Shown: in pieces, positions 45,201-52,242 of the stretch
Layout of the letters: each line of letters starts with the position of its first letter
How positions within the stretch are numbered: the first letter of the stretch is position 1
Source: Bacillus sp. AFS055030
GTDB lineage: Bacteria; Bacillota; Bacilli; Bacillales; Bacillaceae_G
Length of the DNA: 64,000 nucleotides
Direction: 5' to 3'
Assembly: GCF_002574545.1 (NCBI RefSeq)
Contig: NZ_NUGT01000015.1
Coordinates: 124,001 to 188,000 of the forward strand
Translations under genes and position numbers: made by a program
Notes under the pieces: generated by a model
The model's database searches: none
What the model was told of the DNA's origin: nothing
The model's input: the letters and a program-made list of their open reading frames with translations, nothing else

Positions 45201-45227
45201 TTACCGAGAAGCGTATTTATGTAAACT
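45200..45227 (+). other. dif-like Xer recombination site 3
   Basis: Left arm ATTACCGAGAA, core GCGTAT, right arm TTATGTAAACT. The 11 bases downstream (TAGATTTGTAT) are the same as after site 2. Confidence 0.72.
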
Positions 45228-45249
45228 AGATTTGTATATGAGCTGATAT

Positions 45250-45518
45250 GATGAAAAATGCACCAAAGCCGAAGATCATGACAGATGGTTTACAGGAACA
45301 AATATTACTTATACGTTCAAGCATGATAGTGAGATTGATTTTGATTATATCGAATTGAGCTTAAATGCTTGCGATAAAAAGGGGACAAAATTGAATACGA
45401 ATTTTAGAACATCACGGATGTAAAAGCAGGGCAAACGTTCAAGATTACAGTTAATATGTACCAAGAAGGATATGACCATTATGATGTAAATGCTTTTACA
45501 AATAGTGCATTAGAATAG
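45250..45518 (+). pseudogene. Frameshifted remnant of a small FxLYD-like secreted-domain gene
   Basis: The frame starting inside 45280 reads DRWFTGTNITYTFKHDSEIDFDYIELSL and onward to TNF. It is then lost by one base near 45405-45410 and continues in another frame as AGQTFKITVNMYQEGYDHYDV to a TAG at 45516. Adding one base would make TNFENITDVKAGQTFKI. No start codon or signal peptide remains. Both 5' end loss and frameshift mark it as dead. Confidence 0.6.
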
Positions 45519-45527
45519 ATAATCAAG

Positions 45528-45551
45528 GGCTCTTTATGAGCCTTTTTTTTA
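45528..45551 (+). terminator. Terminator after the remnant
   Basis: GGCTC / GAGCC stem followed by eight T residues. Confidence 0.75.
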
Positions 45552-45693
45552 TTTTTTTGGGAAATTGTACGAATTACCCCAATTTACAAAAAAATCTGAC
45601 AGACTTAAAATAAAGTTATGTGGTATTGGTTAAATAATCCATATAATCAAATTAGTATTAAATTAGTATTTATTAAGATTCCGAGGTGAATTC

Positions 45694-45939
45694 ATGAAAA
45701 AACTTCTGCCGTTAATTAGCTTGGCAATAACAATCGTAACTGCTTTCATCCCGACAAACCCTAAAGAATTACCATATTATCATTGGTTTGGGAAACCGAA
45801 TCCAGTTTTTGGATATACAGAGACAGGGCATCATACAGGTTTATTACAAAATGTTATTTTTAATTTCTTAACGTTTTATTTGGGATTATATATAATCTTT
45901 AAAATCTTTAAAATCTTAGTAGCAAGAAGAAACGCTTAG
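45694..45939 (+). CDS. Small membrane protein, unknown
   Basis: 81 residues, ATG after GAGGTG. Helix or signal anchor at 1-20 (KKLLPLISLAITIVTAFI), an extracellular stretch TNPKELPYYHWFGKPNPVFGYTETGHH, and a second helix (about 54-75) with a basic end. Not recognised. It is 65 bp before a secreted-protein gene in the same orientation and may be its partner. Confidence 0.6.
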   Translation: MKKLLPLISLAITIVTAFIPTNPKELPYYHWFGKPNPVFGYTETGHHTGLLQNVIFNFLTFYLGLYIIFKIFKILVARRNA

Positions 45940-46004
45940 TTAATTGTGGGTATAAGGAATTATACATAGAAAAATTAGATTAGGATAAGGAGAGTAAAAT
46001 TATT

Positions 46005-46736
46005 ATGAAATTGAAGCAGAAATTATCCGTGGCATTGTTAGCAGGATTAGTTGCAGTCGGTCCTATGACTTCAAAAACTTTCGCAGCTGAGGTTAACCCT
46101 ACAACAACACAAGAGGAAATTCAACAGCAAGTATCTGATTATTTCGCTGAAAATCCAGATTTTCTAAGTTATGCAACAGATGATGAATTGGCCAATTTAC
46201 CACCGGATGCACCTGTTGTTGAGTTTGGTAGTTTTGAAGAATTCAAACAAACGATGGATCAGTTCCAAACGGATGTTCATTCTTACGAATCAGCTATGGA
46301 GTTTGAACCGGAAAACATTATAACAGAAGCAGAGGCTCCAGGAACGGTTTCGGTATACCCAAATATTATTGGTGAAGGAGATAAAGTAGCAATAAAAGAA
46401 ATTGTATGGCATCCAAGAGATGATTTTGGTTTTTGGATGGACCCGATAGAAGAAACTCTATTACCGTGGAAAATGTATATGGATATCAATTATTCTTATA
46501 CTGGATCTGGTTCAACTAAAAAATTCACGAAAATAAATGGTGTTAAATCGGGAGATACAGATATTCTTTCTATTTCATCTTGGCAACAAACTGATAAAGT
46601 AACAAGTTTTTATGACTCAAATAGGGGAGTTAAAGCAACTATATATGGAGACCGTATATGTCAAGCTAGTATATTTGGTGTACCAGTTGGCTTTAGATAC
46701 CACGAGCACTTCACTAAAAAGTACCATTTTTCTTGA
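46005..46736 (+). CDS. Secreted protein, unknown
   Basis: 243 residues, ATG after AAGGAGAG. Signal peptide MKLKQKLSVALLAGLVAVGPMTSKTFA (cleavage near 27), an acidic helical part (30-105) and a beta-rich C-terminal part with several tryptophans (VWHPRDDFGFWMDPIEETLLPWKMYMDINYSYTGSG). Not recognised. It follows the 81-residue membrane protein, and both lie between dif-like sites 3 and 4. Confidence 0.65.
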   Translation: MKLKQKLSVALLAGLVAVGPMTSKTFAAEVNPTTTQEEIQQQVSDYFAENPDFLSYATDDELANLPPDAPVVEFGSFEEFKQTMDQFQTDVHSYESAMEFEPENIITEAEAPGTVSVYPNIIGEGDKVAIKEIVWHPRDDFGFWMDPIEETLLPWKMYMDINYSYTGSGSTKKFTKINGVKSGDTDILSISSWQQTDKVTSFYDSNRGVKATIYGDRICQASIFGVPVGFRYHEHFTKKYHFS

Positions 46737-46745
46737 TTTATAGAT

Positions 46746-46787
46746 ACAAAAGCTATGACTCTATTAAAGGGTCGTAGCTTTTTTTAG
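46746..46787 (+). terminator. Terminator after the 243-aa gene
   Basis: AAAAGCTATGACTC / GGGTCGTAGCTTTTTTT stem-loop. A second GGCTCAATTTGAGCC hairpin with a T run lies at 46857-46879. The rest of 46740-47131 has no gene I can support; it holds a palindrome, AACATTAATTTTAATGTT (47055-47072). Confidence 0.75.
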
Positions 46788-47131
46788 ATCCGCAGAAATT
46801 CCGGAGGCTAAAAAATTGGAATTCCGTTCCTTCCATAGTTTTAATTACCAAAAAGGGCTCAATTTGAGCCTTTTTTTTGTTGAAAAGAGGTTTGTATGAC
46901 CTGATTAGAAGCATCCAAAAAGAGTTAGTCCTATCTATACCTTACTCACTTTCAGTATGAGGTGACGATATTTCCGTGCCTTTAATTACCAGGGTTAAAC
47001 CATTGATTATAGGTAGGTATGTATGTAGTAGGATAAAGTTAAGTTAATACCTAACATTAATTTTAATGTTAATATTAATAATTCAATTGGGATGACTACC
47101 CAAGAGAAAATCATGATGGAGGCTGATTAGG

Positions 47132-47305
47132 ATGAGTAAAAATATTTATGAGATTGTGACGGATAAAATAACAGAAAAGCTAGAAGCAGGGACTATTCCG
47201 TGGAGAAATGGTGGGGCAGTATCTTGGAAAACTCAGAAGCCGTATCGTAGAATTAACATGATGTTATTGGAGCCGGGTGAGTACTTTATTATTGGGGTAG
47301 ATTAA
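47132..47305 (+). pseudogene. ArdC-type antirestriction protein, N-terminal fragment
   Basis: 57 codons after GGAGG. MSKNIYEIVTDKITEKLEAGTIPWRNGG...SWKTQKPYRRINMMLLEPGEY is the N-terminal ssDNA-binding region of ArdC/DUF1738 proteins, which conjugative plasmids use against restriction. The frame then runs into IIGVD and a stop; the metalloprotease domain (about 200 residues) is missing. Sign of a former plasmid or conjugative element. Confidence 0.75.
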
Positions 47306-47378
47306 TCAAAAAAATTAATTCTAAGATCATCTGATAAAAAGGCGTATGGTTATAAACCATAATTGATAAGGAAAAGAG

Positions 47379-47408
47379 AAAAAGTTCTTCAATCGAAGAA
47401 CTTTTTTT
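47379..47408 (+). terminator. Terminator directly before dif-like site 4
   Basis: AAAAAGTTCTTC / GAAGAACTTTTTTT stem; its T run leads straight into the left arm of the site. Confidence 0.85.
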
Positions 47409-47436
47409 ATTACCGATAAGCGTACTTATGTAAATT
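47409..47436 (+). other. dif-like Xer recombination site 4
   Basis: Left arm ATTACCGATAA, core GCGTAC, right arm TTATGTAAATT. The arms are close to plasmid dif modules known from Acinetobacter (left arm ending ATAA, right arm beginning TTATGT). Confidence 0.72.
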
Positions 47437-47484
47437 AGAAATAAATAAATCTAACAAAAAAGGACCGATAGAAATATAAGTAAA

Positions 47485-47729
47485 AAAAAGAGGACACAAT
47501 CCTCCTTTTTTTATATGAATTAAAGAAATATTCCCCTTTTAAGTTGGAGCAACACTCAAGGTTTTTTCTTCTAAGAACACTATATATTTTGATGGAGTTC
47601 GTCAAAATATATTGGACGTAAAACGGACATTTATTATAATATAAGAGGACACAAAGAGGACTTTTTTACTTTTTTCCAGTACCCATAAAAACACTAGGCT
47701 TTGCCTAGTCCCACAACCTAGTTGGGGGC
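47485..47729 (+). other. Non-coding hairpin cluster, candidate plasmid origin or transfer origin
   Basis: No gene seen from 47437 to 47806. Contents: terminator-like GAGGA/TCCTC hairpin with T run (47485-47513); ATATATTTTGA / TCAAAATATAT, 11-bp arms, loop nine (47582-47612); ACTAGGC-TTT-GCCTAGT (47693-47709) and the adjacent CCACAAC-CTA-GTTGGGG (47711-47727). It lies just ahead of ribbon-helix-helix genes of plasmid type, where oriT is often found. Function not shown. Confidence 0.35.
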
Positions 47730-47806
47730 AGTTTTTCCTTATGCTCTTTCTCACAGGTTTTGGTGTATGGCCATGATTTTAAATTTCTACAAAAGGTGTG
47801 ATACAT

Positions 47807-48007
47807 ATGGAAATAAAAATTAGAGGATTAGATCCAGTGATTGTAAAAAAATTTGATGAAATGGCAAAGATTGCTGTTACTCCAGAAATAGATGAACTTG
47901 AAAGCAGCTATCAATATATCATCACCAAAAATATTTAGGTAATGGAAAACATGGTGATTCAGGTAAAAAAGTTACGAAATGTAATTGAAGATTTAATGGA
48001 GGAATAA
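47807..48007 (+). pseudogene. Ribbon-helix-helix plasmid accessory protein, broken
   Basis: AAAAGGTG leads to MEIKIRGLDPVIVKKFDEMAK, the start of a small RHH protein common on Bacillus plasmids. The central HTH part appears deleted, the frame stops at 47936-47938, and a shifted frame continues as VMEN...KLRNVIEDLMEE to the TAA just before the next gene. Two lesions, so inactive. Confidence 0.6.
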
Positions 48008-48010
48008 AAG

Positions 48011-48457
48011 ATGAATGAAGAAAAATTAAGATTACGATTATCTGTTACACCAGAAGTAATGGAGTTTATAAAAGATATAAAAGAAGATCATCATTTTGGA
48101 AACAACGGTGACGTAATTTCTTATATTGTAATGGAATATAAACGATTAAAAAACGAACAGTGGTCACTAAATTATATAACTGAAGCTGTAATGAAGACAC
48201 TAACTGATTCAATTAATGAAAATTTAAGAGAAGAATTAAAACGAATCCGATTAGGGACAAATAATACAGATCGTAATACACAAATTATAATTGAACTATT
48301 CAATGGATTGATGTTTAATCAAAATATTAACGATATTATTACAACCGATGTCTTGGAACAACCAGGAATTAAAACTGCGAGAGAATTTGTCCAAGAACAA
48401 ATTGAAAATAAAAGACAAAGAAGACTAGATTGGGAATCTAAACAAAAAAAGAAATAA
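48011..48457 (+). CDS. Hypothetical protein of plasmid type
   Basis: 148 residues, with AATGGAGGA upstream and only three bases after the broken RHH gene, so it was its operon partner. A possible N-terminal ribbon-helix-helix or helical dimer (EEKLRLRLSVTPEVMEFIKDIKEDHHFGNNGDVISYIVMEYKRL), then long amphipathic helices and a very basic C-terminus (ENKRQRRLDWESKQKKK). It is likely DNA-associated. No named family recognised. Confidence 0.6.
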   Translation: MNEEKLRLRLSVTPEVMEFIKDIKEDHHFGNNGDVISYIVMEYKRLKNEQWSLNYITEAVMKTLTDSINENLREELKRIRLGTNNTDRNTQIIIELFNGLMFNQNINDIITTDVLEQPGIKTAREFVQEQIENKRQRRLDWESKQKKK

Positions 48458-48500
48458 ACTGTTTAACAACCACTAATCTAATTATTCCCTTAAAGGAACA

Positions 48501-48539
48501 AAAAAAGAGCAATACCTGCACCATGGTTGCTCTTTTTTA
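48501..48539 (+). terminator. Terminator after the 148-aa gene
   Basis: AAAAAGAGCAA / TTGCTCTTTTTT stem. From here to 48708 I see no gene. Confidence 0.8.
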
Positions 48540-48708
48540 TATTTAATTAAATCGATTGTCTTATAAAGTGTTTAAGCCTTAAAATTTGGGGTTTTACTAA
48601 CTTCAAATTTTATATAGCAAGTTATCTATGAAACAATGGTTAAAATTGTTAGTTTTTAATACTATTTCCAAAACTGCCACCATTTCTTAAATTGAAGATC
48701 CTTTTTTC

Positions 48709-48736
48709 TTTGCCGATAAGGTCCATTATGTAAACA
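48709..48736 (+). other. dif-like Xer recombination site 5
   Basis: Left arm TTTGCCGATAA, core GGTCCA, right arm TTATGTAAACA. Preceded by GAAGATCCTTTTTTC. Confidence 0.65.
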
Positions 48737-48922
48737 AAAAAATATTCACTAAATGTTGGTCTCGCAAAATTATTTCTTCTTGTAATTTCTCAATATAAAT
48801 ACAGTCTTATAGTTTTTTATTAGAATATCTTCTTTCCCCCCTCCTTTTAATCTAAAAATGCTAGACCTTAAGAGGTAATAAGAGTTTAAAAATAGAAATA
48901 TATTTATATAAAGGAGGATATT

Positions 48923-49396
48923 ATGAAGAAATTGGCATATTTTTCCACGGTATCTTTATTTTTTTTGTTATTAATTACAAGTTGTTCAAAAGAATCTAAT
49001 GAAGATATTAATGATAAAGAGTATTCTTTTAAAACAGCCAAAAAGAATGGCGATGTTATTCAAATGAAAGATAAAATTTATAATGTAAAGAAAATGAATA
49101 GTTTTATCGATAAATATAATAGTAACAAGGGTGGCTCGGTAAGATTAACAAAGTATAATGAGAAAAGTGAGCCAGTTATCATTGACTTAATGGTAAACCT
49201 GGATTCAGATCCACATCGTGTTCATTATGACATTGACTATTCGCATTCTAAAATTAAGGGTAATAATGGAGAAATGCTTTCAAATACCCAATGTAAGAGT
49301 ATTAAAAAAGTTGAAGATTCAAGTTATATCAACTATTCACTATATGGTTGCAACGAAATTCATGATACTGTTTTATTATTTAAATATCCTAAATAA
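48923..49396 (+). CDS. Lipoprotein with DUF4362-like domain
   Basis: 157 residues, ATG after AAGGAGG. Lipoprotein signal with lipobox LITSC (Cys21). The mature part has FKTAKKNGDVIQMKDKIYNVKKMNSFIDKYNSNKGGSVRLTKYNEKSEPVIIDL, matching the layout of DUF4362 proteins. It is surface-anchored; function unknown. Between dif-like sites 5 and 6. Confidence 0.72.
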   Translation: MKKLAYFSTVSLFFLLLITSCSKESNEDINDKEYSFKTAKKNGDVIQMKDKIYNVKKMNSFIDKYNSNKGGSVRLTKYNEKSEPVIIDLMVNLDSDPHRVHYDIDYSHSKIKGNNGEMLSNTQCKSIKKVEDSSYINYSLYGCNEIHDTVLLFKYPK

Positions 49397-49466
49397 TATA
49401 GAGTGAAGTTATAGTTCGATTCTTAGCCGTTCATACTAATTTTTGATAATAAATAAATAATCTATA

Positions 49467-49503
49467 AAGAAAACAGTTGTTCACTTTGAACAACTGTTTT
49501 CTT
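49467..49503. terminator. Bidirectional terminator
   Basis: 17-bp perfect stem AAGAAAACAGTTGTTCA / TGAACAACTGTTTTCTT with a three-base loop, between convergent genes. Confidence 0.85.
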
Positions 49504-49561
49504 ATGAATACTATTAACTGTATTCAATAACACAATAAATTATAAATTTCAATTGCTTCGC

Positions 49562-50122
49562 CTATTTAGGTTCATCTAAAGAATTAAGTATTTCTAAAAG
49601 CTCTTCAGATGTAAATTCTCCTTCAACTTTTTCGCCAATTAAACAATAAAATAAATTGGTTTTTGGATCATTGAAAGATAGAGTTTGCATTCTATTGTCC
49701 GATGCATATGTAGCTTCTACTCCATTTGATAAAATAATTTTTTTTTGGTAAGGTACCCCTTCAAGATCTACTTCAGTTGGTCTATTAATAACATTAAATG
49801 TAATTTTTTGTTTACCATCATCACTTTTATATTGATGTCTATAATCTCTAGTTCCAGTTGGTAAAACATCTAATAGAGTCGCCACAAAGTCACTTCTCTT
49901 ATTAATTCCCGGTGTATTACTTCCATTCTCTTTAAATTTAACTACTTTAGGTAATTTAATATTAGGAGATAATTTTTTATATAACTCTTTGTCAGTAGTA
50001 ATCGATGTGCCTTCTATAACGTTTTTTTCAGCAAAAGCAGTATTGTTTTTGTTTTTGACTACAAATCCGCCTATTAATCCTGCCGAAATTGCAATAATAA
50101 TAAGTTTATTTCTCAATTTCAT
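49562..50122 (-). CDS. Exported protein, unknown
   Basis: 186 residues, ATG after GGAGG. N-terminal signal or anchor (about 7-31, KLIIIAISAGLIGGFVVKNKNNTAFA). Mature part with KKLSPNIKLPKVVKFKENGSNTPGINKRSDFVATLLDVLPTGTRDYRHQYKSDDGKQKITFNVINRPTEVDL; alternating strands suggest a beta domain. Not recognised. It follows the 167-residue exported protein by 29 bases, so they form a pair. Confidence 0.62.
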   Translation of the reverse strand: MKLRNKLIIIAISAGLIGGFVVKNKNNTAFAEKNVIEGTSITTDKELYKKLSPNIKLPKVVKFKENGSNTPGINKRSDFVATLLDVLPTGTRDYRHQYKSDDGKQKITFNVINRPTEVDLEGVPYQKKIILSNGVEATYASDNRMQTLSFNDPKTNLFYCLIGEKVEGEFTSEELLEILNSLDEPK

Positions 50123-50151
50123 CCGAAAACCTCCTTATTTAAATAATTAAT

Positions 50152-50655
50152 TTAGTATTTAAAAATGGTAACATATCGATATTGAGTCCCAATATCACTA
50201 CCAGCTTCGGCATAATCAGACATTATATAACAAGTCGTAGACATGATATTACCAAAAGATGGAGAAGGTGTCCAAGTAACAGTAGGATTAGTTTTTAGAA
50301 ATTTATCATTAAAATAGTAACGAATTACAGCACCTTGAGTGCTCTCTGCAAATAAATGTTGATAGTAGGGTTTTCCGGAATATACTGTAGTTGAAATATA
50401 TACTTTAGAAAGTTTTTTAGCCCCATACGAATCTACTATAATTGTAGATTTCTTAGATAAATATCCATTACCACCATAGGTCCCAGTAAAACCCTTTGCG
50501 TTTTCATAAGTACCACCATACTGACCTACATTAAATTGCTTGTAAGCATCTACATAATCTGCATTAGCAATTGAAAAAGAAGCTAAACCTAAACCAATTG
50601 TCATAGTCAAAGTCATCAGTATGGATTTGAATTTTTTGGTGATTTTTAGTTTCAT
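50152..50655 (-). CDS. Exported protein, unknown
   Basis: 167 residues, ATG after AAGGAG. Signal peptide ends near residue 32 (GLGLASFSIANA). The mature part is rich in Tyr, Gly, Ser and Thr (NVGQYGGTYENAKGFTGTYGGNGYLSKKSTIIVDSYGAKKLSKVYISTTVYSGKPYY), typical of secreted beta-sandwich proteins such as lactococcin 972-like ones. A tie to that family is a weak impression only. First gene of a two-gene unit. Confidence 0.6.
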   Translation of the reverse strand: MKLKITKKFKSILMTLTMTIGLGLASFSIANADYVDAYKQFNVGQYGGTYENAKGFTGTYGGNGYLSKKSTIIVDSYGAKKLSKVYISTTVYSGKPYYQHLFAESTQGAVIRYYFNDKFLKTNPTVTWTPSPSFGNIMSTTCYIMSDYAEAGSDIGTQYRYVTIFKY

Positions 50656-50830
50656 AGTCTTATTCTCCTTTTCTCAAAATATATAAAATGGCACACATGA
50701 GTATAAATACTCCATTATTTATTAAAATATTCTAATAATATTTGATGTAGTGAAGACGAATATATTAGGAAACCATAGTTAATTAAGGTATGAATCAGTT
50801 TGAACAAGCAATACAACAATGGGGAATCAT

Positions 50831-50932
50831 ATGTTTTTAGGTGATTATGTATATACGTTCATTATTTATGGAGTACCAATAATTATATTAATTTCACTGT
50901 TTTTCTTTCTTAGAAAAAGAAAAATTAAATAA
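50831..50932 (+). CDS. Possible 33-aa single-helix membrane peptide
   Basis: MFLGDYVYTFIIYGVPIIILISLFFFLRKRKIK, with one hydrophobic helix and a basic end. GGGGAATC lies before the ATG. Directly followed by a terminator and dif-like site 6, so it has the place of a module cargo. Small toxin-like peptides look like this, but so do chance frames. Confidence 0.35.
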   Translation: MFLGDYVYTFIIYGVPIIILISLFFFLRKRKIK

Positions 50933-50938
50933 GGCAAT

Positions 50939-50991
50939 AAAAAGATTGTTCTATGAAATCTTATTATGATTCAACAGAACAATCTTTTTTT
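50939..50991 (+). terminator. Terminator directly before dif-like site 6
   Basis: AAAAAGATTGTTCT / AGAACAATCTTTTTTT stem; the T run leads into the site. Confidence 0.8.
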
Positions 50992-51019
50992 ATTGCCGGT
51001 AATGGTGTTTATGTAAATG
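50992..51019 (+). other. dif-like Xer recombination site 6
   Basis: Left arm ATTGCCGGTAA, core TGGTGT, right arm TTATGTAAATG. Between here and 51261 I see no gene, only short AT-rich and GC-mixed sequence. Confidence 0.65.
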
Positions 51020-51261
51020 GGATATATGTAGGTAAGAGGTTGAGGAAGATCAGTTTTATTTAGGATGTATGGGTAACGTGGTCTTCGTTATCCATGCAGA
51101 GAAGATAAAACTTCCAGGCCGTAACGAAGTGGAGGGCTTATGATTTTATAAATATATAAAACCAGTAAAAGGGATATAGGATTGTAAAAAAATGACGTCT
51201 GAGATTCAGGTTTTGATGCATTGAAACACAATAGTATCAAGGGTTTATAAATTTATAAAGG

Positions 51262-51690
51262 CTATAACTTCCAAATTTCCCACCATTTTTTAGTGGTTTT
51301 TTGAGTGGCTGCAACTTCTAACATTAATTGTTTTTGCTCTTGGATTGCCCTCATAGTTTCCATAAGTACCTGATCACGATTTGTTGTAGCTTTTCTCTGC
51401 TCCACTAATTCTTCCTTGATCTCTTTATTTTCCTTCTCTAGTTGTCCCATACGCTCATTTGTAATTCTTAATTCTTCTAGAATTGTATCAAGCTTATCAT
51501 TCATTATAGATGGTGTTATAGGATTATAAAGGCTTACTGAATTTTCTTTTATAACTTGTTTTACGGCTTCTTCGACCTTCATAACTCCTTTAAGTGCTAT
51601 CACTTGCTCAAATCGTTCTAAATCCTTATCAGTAAAGAGTCTAGAACCATTTTCTCCATCTGTTATAAATTTGTAATCATGTTTAACAAA
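51262..51690 (-). pseudogene. MerR-type HTH/DUF3967 plasmid protein, 5' truncated
   Basis: An ATG-started 113-codon frame (51603) is only the C-terminal part. The same open frame extends upstream to about 51690 as KHDYKFITDGENGSRLFTDKDLERFEQVIALKGVMKVEEAVKQ. This is the end of a MerR-like DNA-binding domain, but the HTH start is missing. The rest is a coiled coil (ILEELRITNERMGQLEKENKEIKEELVEQ) with a WWEIWKL tail, the DUF3967 layout seen on Bacillus plasmids. Confidence 0.68.
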
Positions 51691-51733
51691 CAGTAAAGCG
51701 TACAGTCGATTATTTATCTATGGTCCTGCTAAA

Positions 51734-51770
51734 ATGGTCACGGAATATCGCTCCGTTTTTCCGTGACCAT
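51734..51770. repeat. 12-bp-arm hairpin of unknown role
   Basis: ATGGTCACGGAA (51734-51745) and TTCCGTGACCAT (51759-51770) around a 13-base loop. GC-richer than its flanks and without a T run, so it is not an evident terminator. 51690-51979 has no gene. Confidence 0.5.
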
Positions 51771-51979
51771 TCTTAAAACGCCTCATCAAGAACCAAAACT
51801 CTAGCTTTTCACTTTTTACTGCATCATAAACTTCCATCCAAAAGAAGCACTATTTATTGATCATTATTGGACAATGTTTAATCCTCAAACTTGTTTTTCT
51901 TAATTAAATTGTCAAAATCTCTTTATAAAATTTTCTTTTTCCTTATGATACACTTTACTAAAAAGGAGGCGTTTTATTT

Positions 51980-52225
51980 ATGGCTAGAGCAGAACAATTG
52001 TTAAAGGATAGATTTGTTTGTTCGAAATGTAAACATACACACGCTAAAACGAAAGAAGTATCAATGTCTGGTTCAGGTTTAAGTAAGTTATTAGATATTG
52101 ATTATAATCATTTTTTATTTGTTTCTTGTTTAAATTGCGGTTTTGTTGAGGTTTACAATCCTTCCATTTTAGAAGGTAAAACACGCGGTGAGTTAACTAC
52201 CATTCTTGATATTCTTTTTGGATAG
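51980..52225 (+). CDS. Zinc-ribbon protein
   Basis: 81 residues, ATG after AAGGAGG. Two Cys pairs form a zinc ribbon: FVCSKCKHTHAKTKEV (Cys near 14 and 17) and FVSCLNCGFVEVYNP (Cys near 49 and 52). Members of this nucleic-acid-binding zinc-ribbon family are small and uncharacterised. It is 17 bp before yqkD and probably co-transcribed. Confidence 0.75.
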   Translation: MARAEQLLKDRFVCSKCKHTHAKTKEVSMSGSGLSKLLDIDYNHFLFVSCLNCGFVEVYNPSILEGKTRGELTTILDILFG

Positions 52226-52242
52226 AGAGTAGTGGTTCTATT

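Noticed and set aside
42601-51979. CRISPR array or phage attachment repeats
   Set aside because: The repeats seen are spaced irregularly (0.1-2.3 kb), without short spacers or cas genes, and no integrase gene is adjacent; the Xer-site reading fits better.
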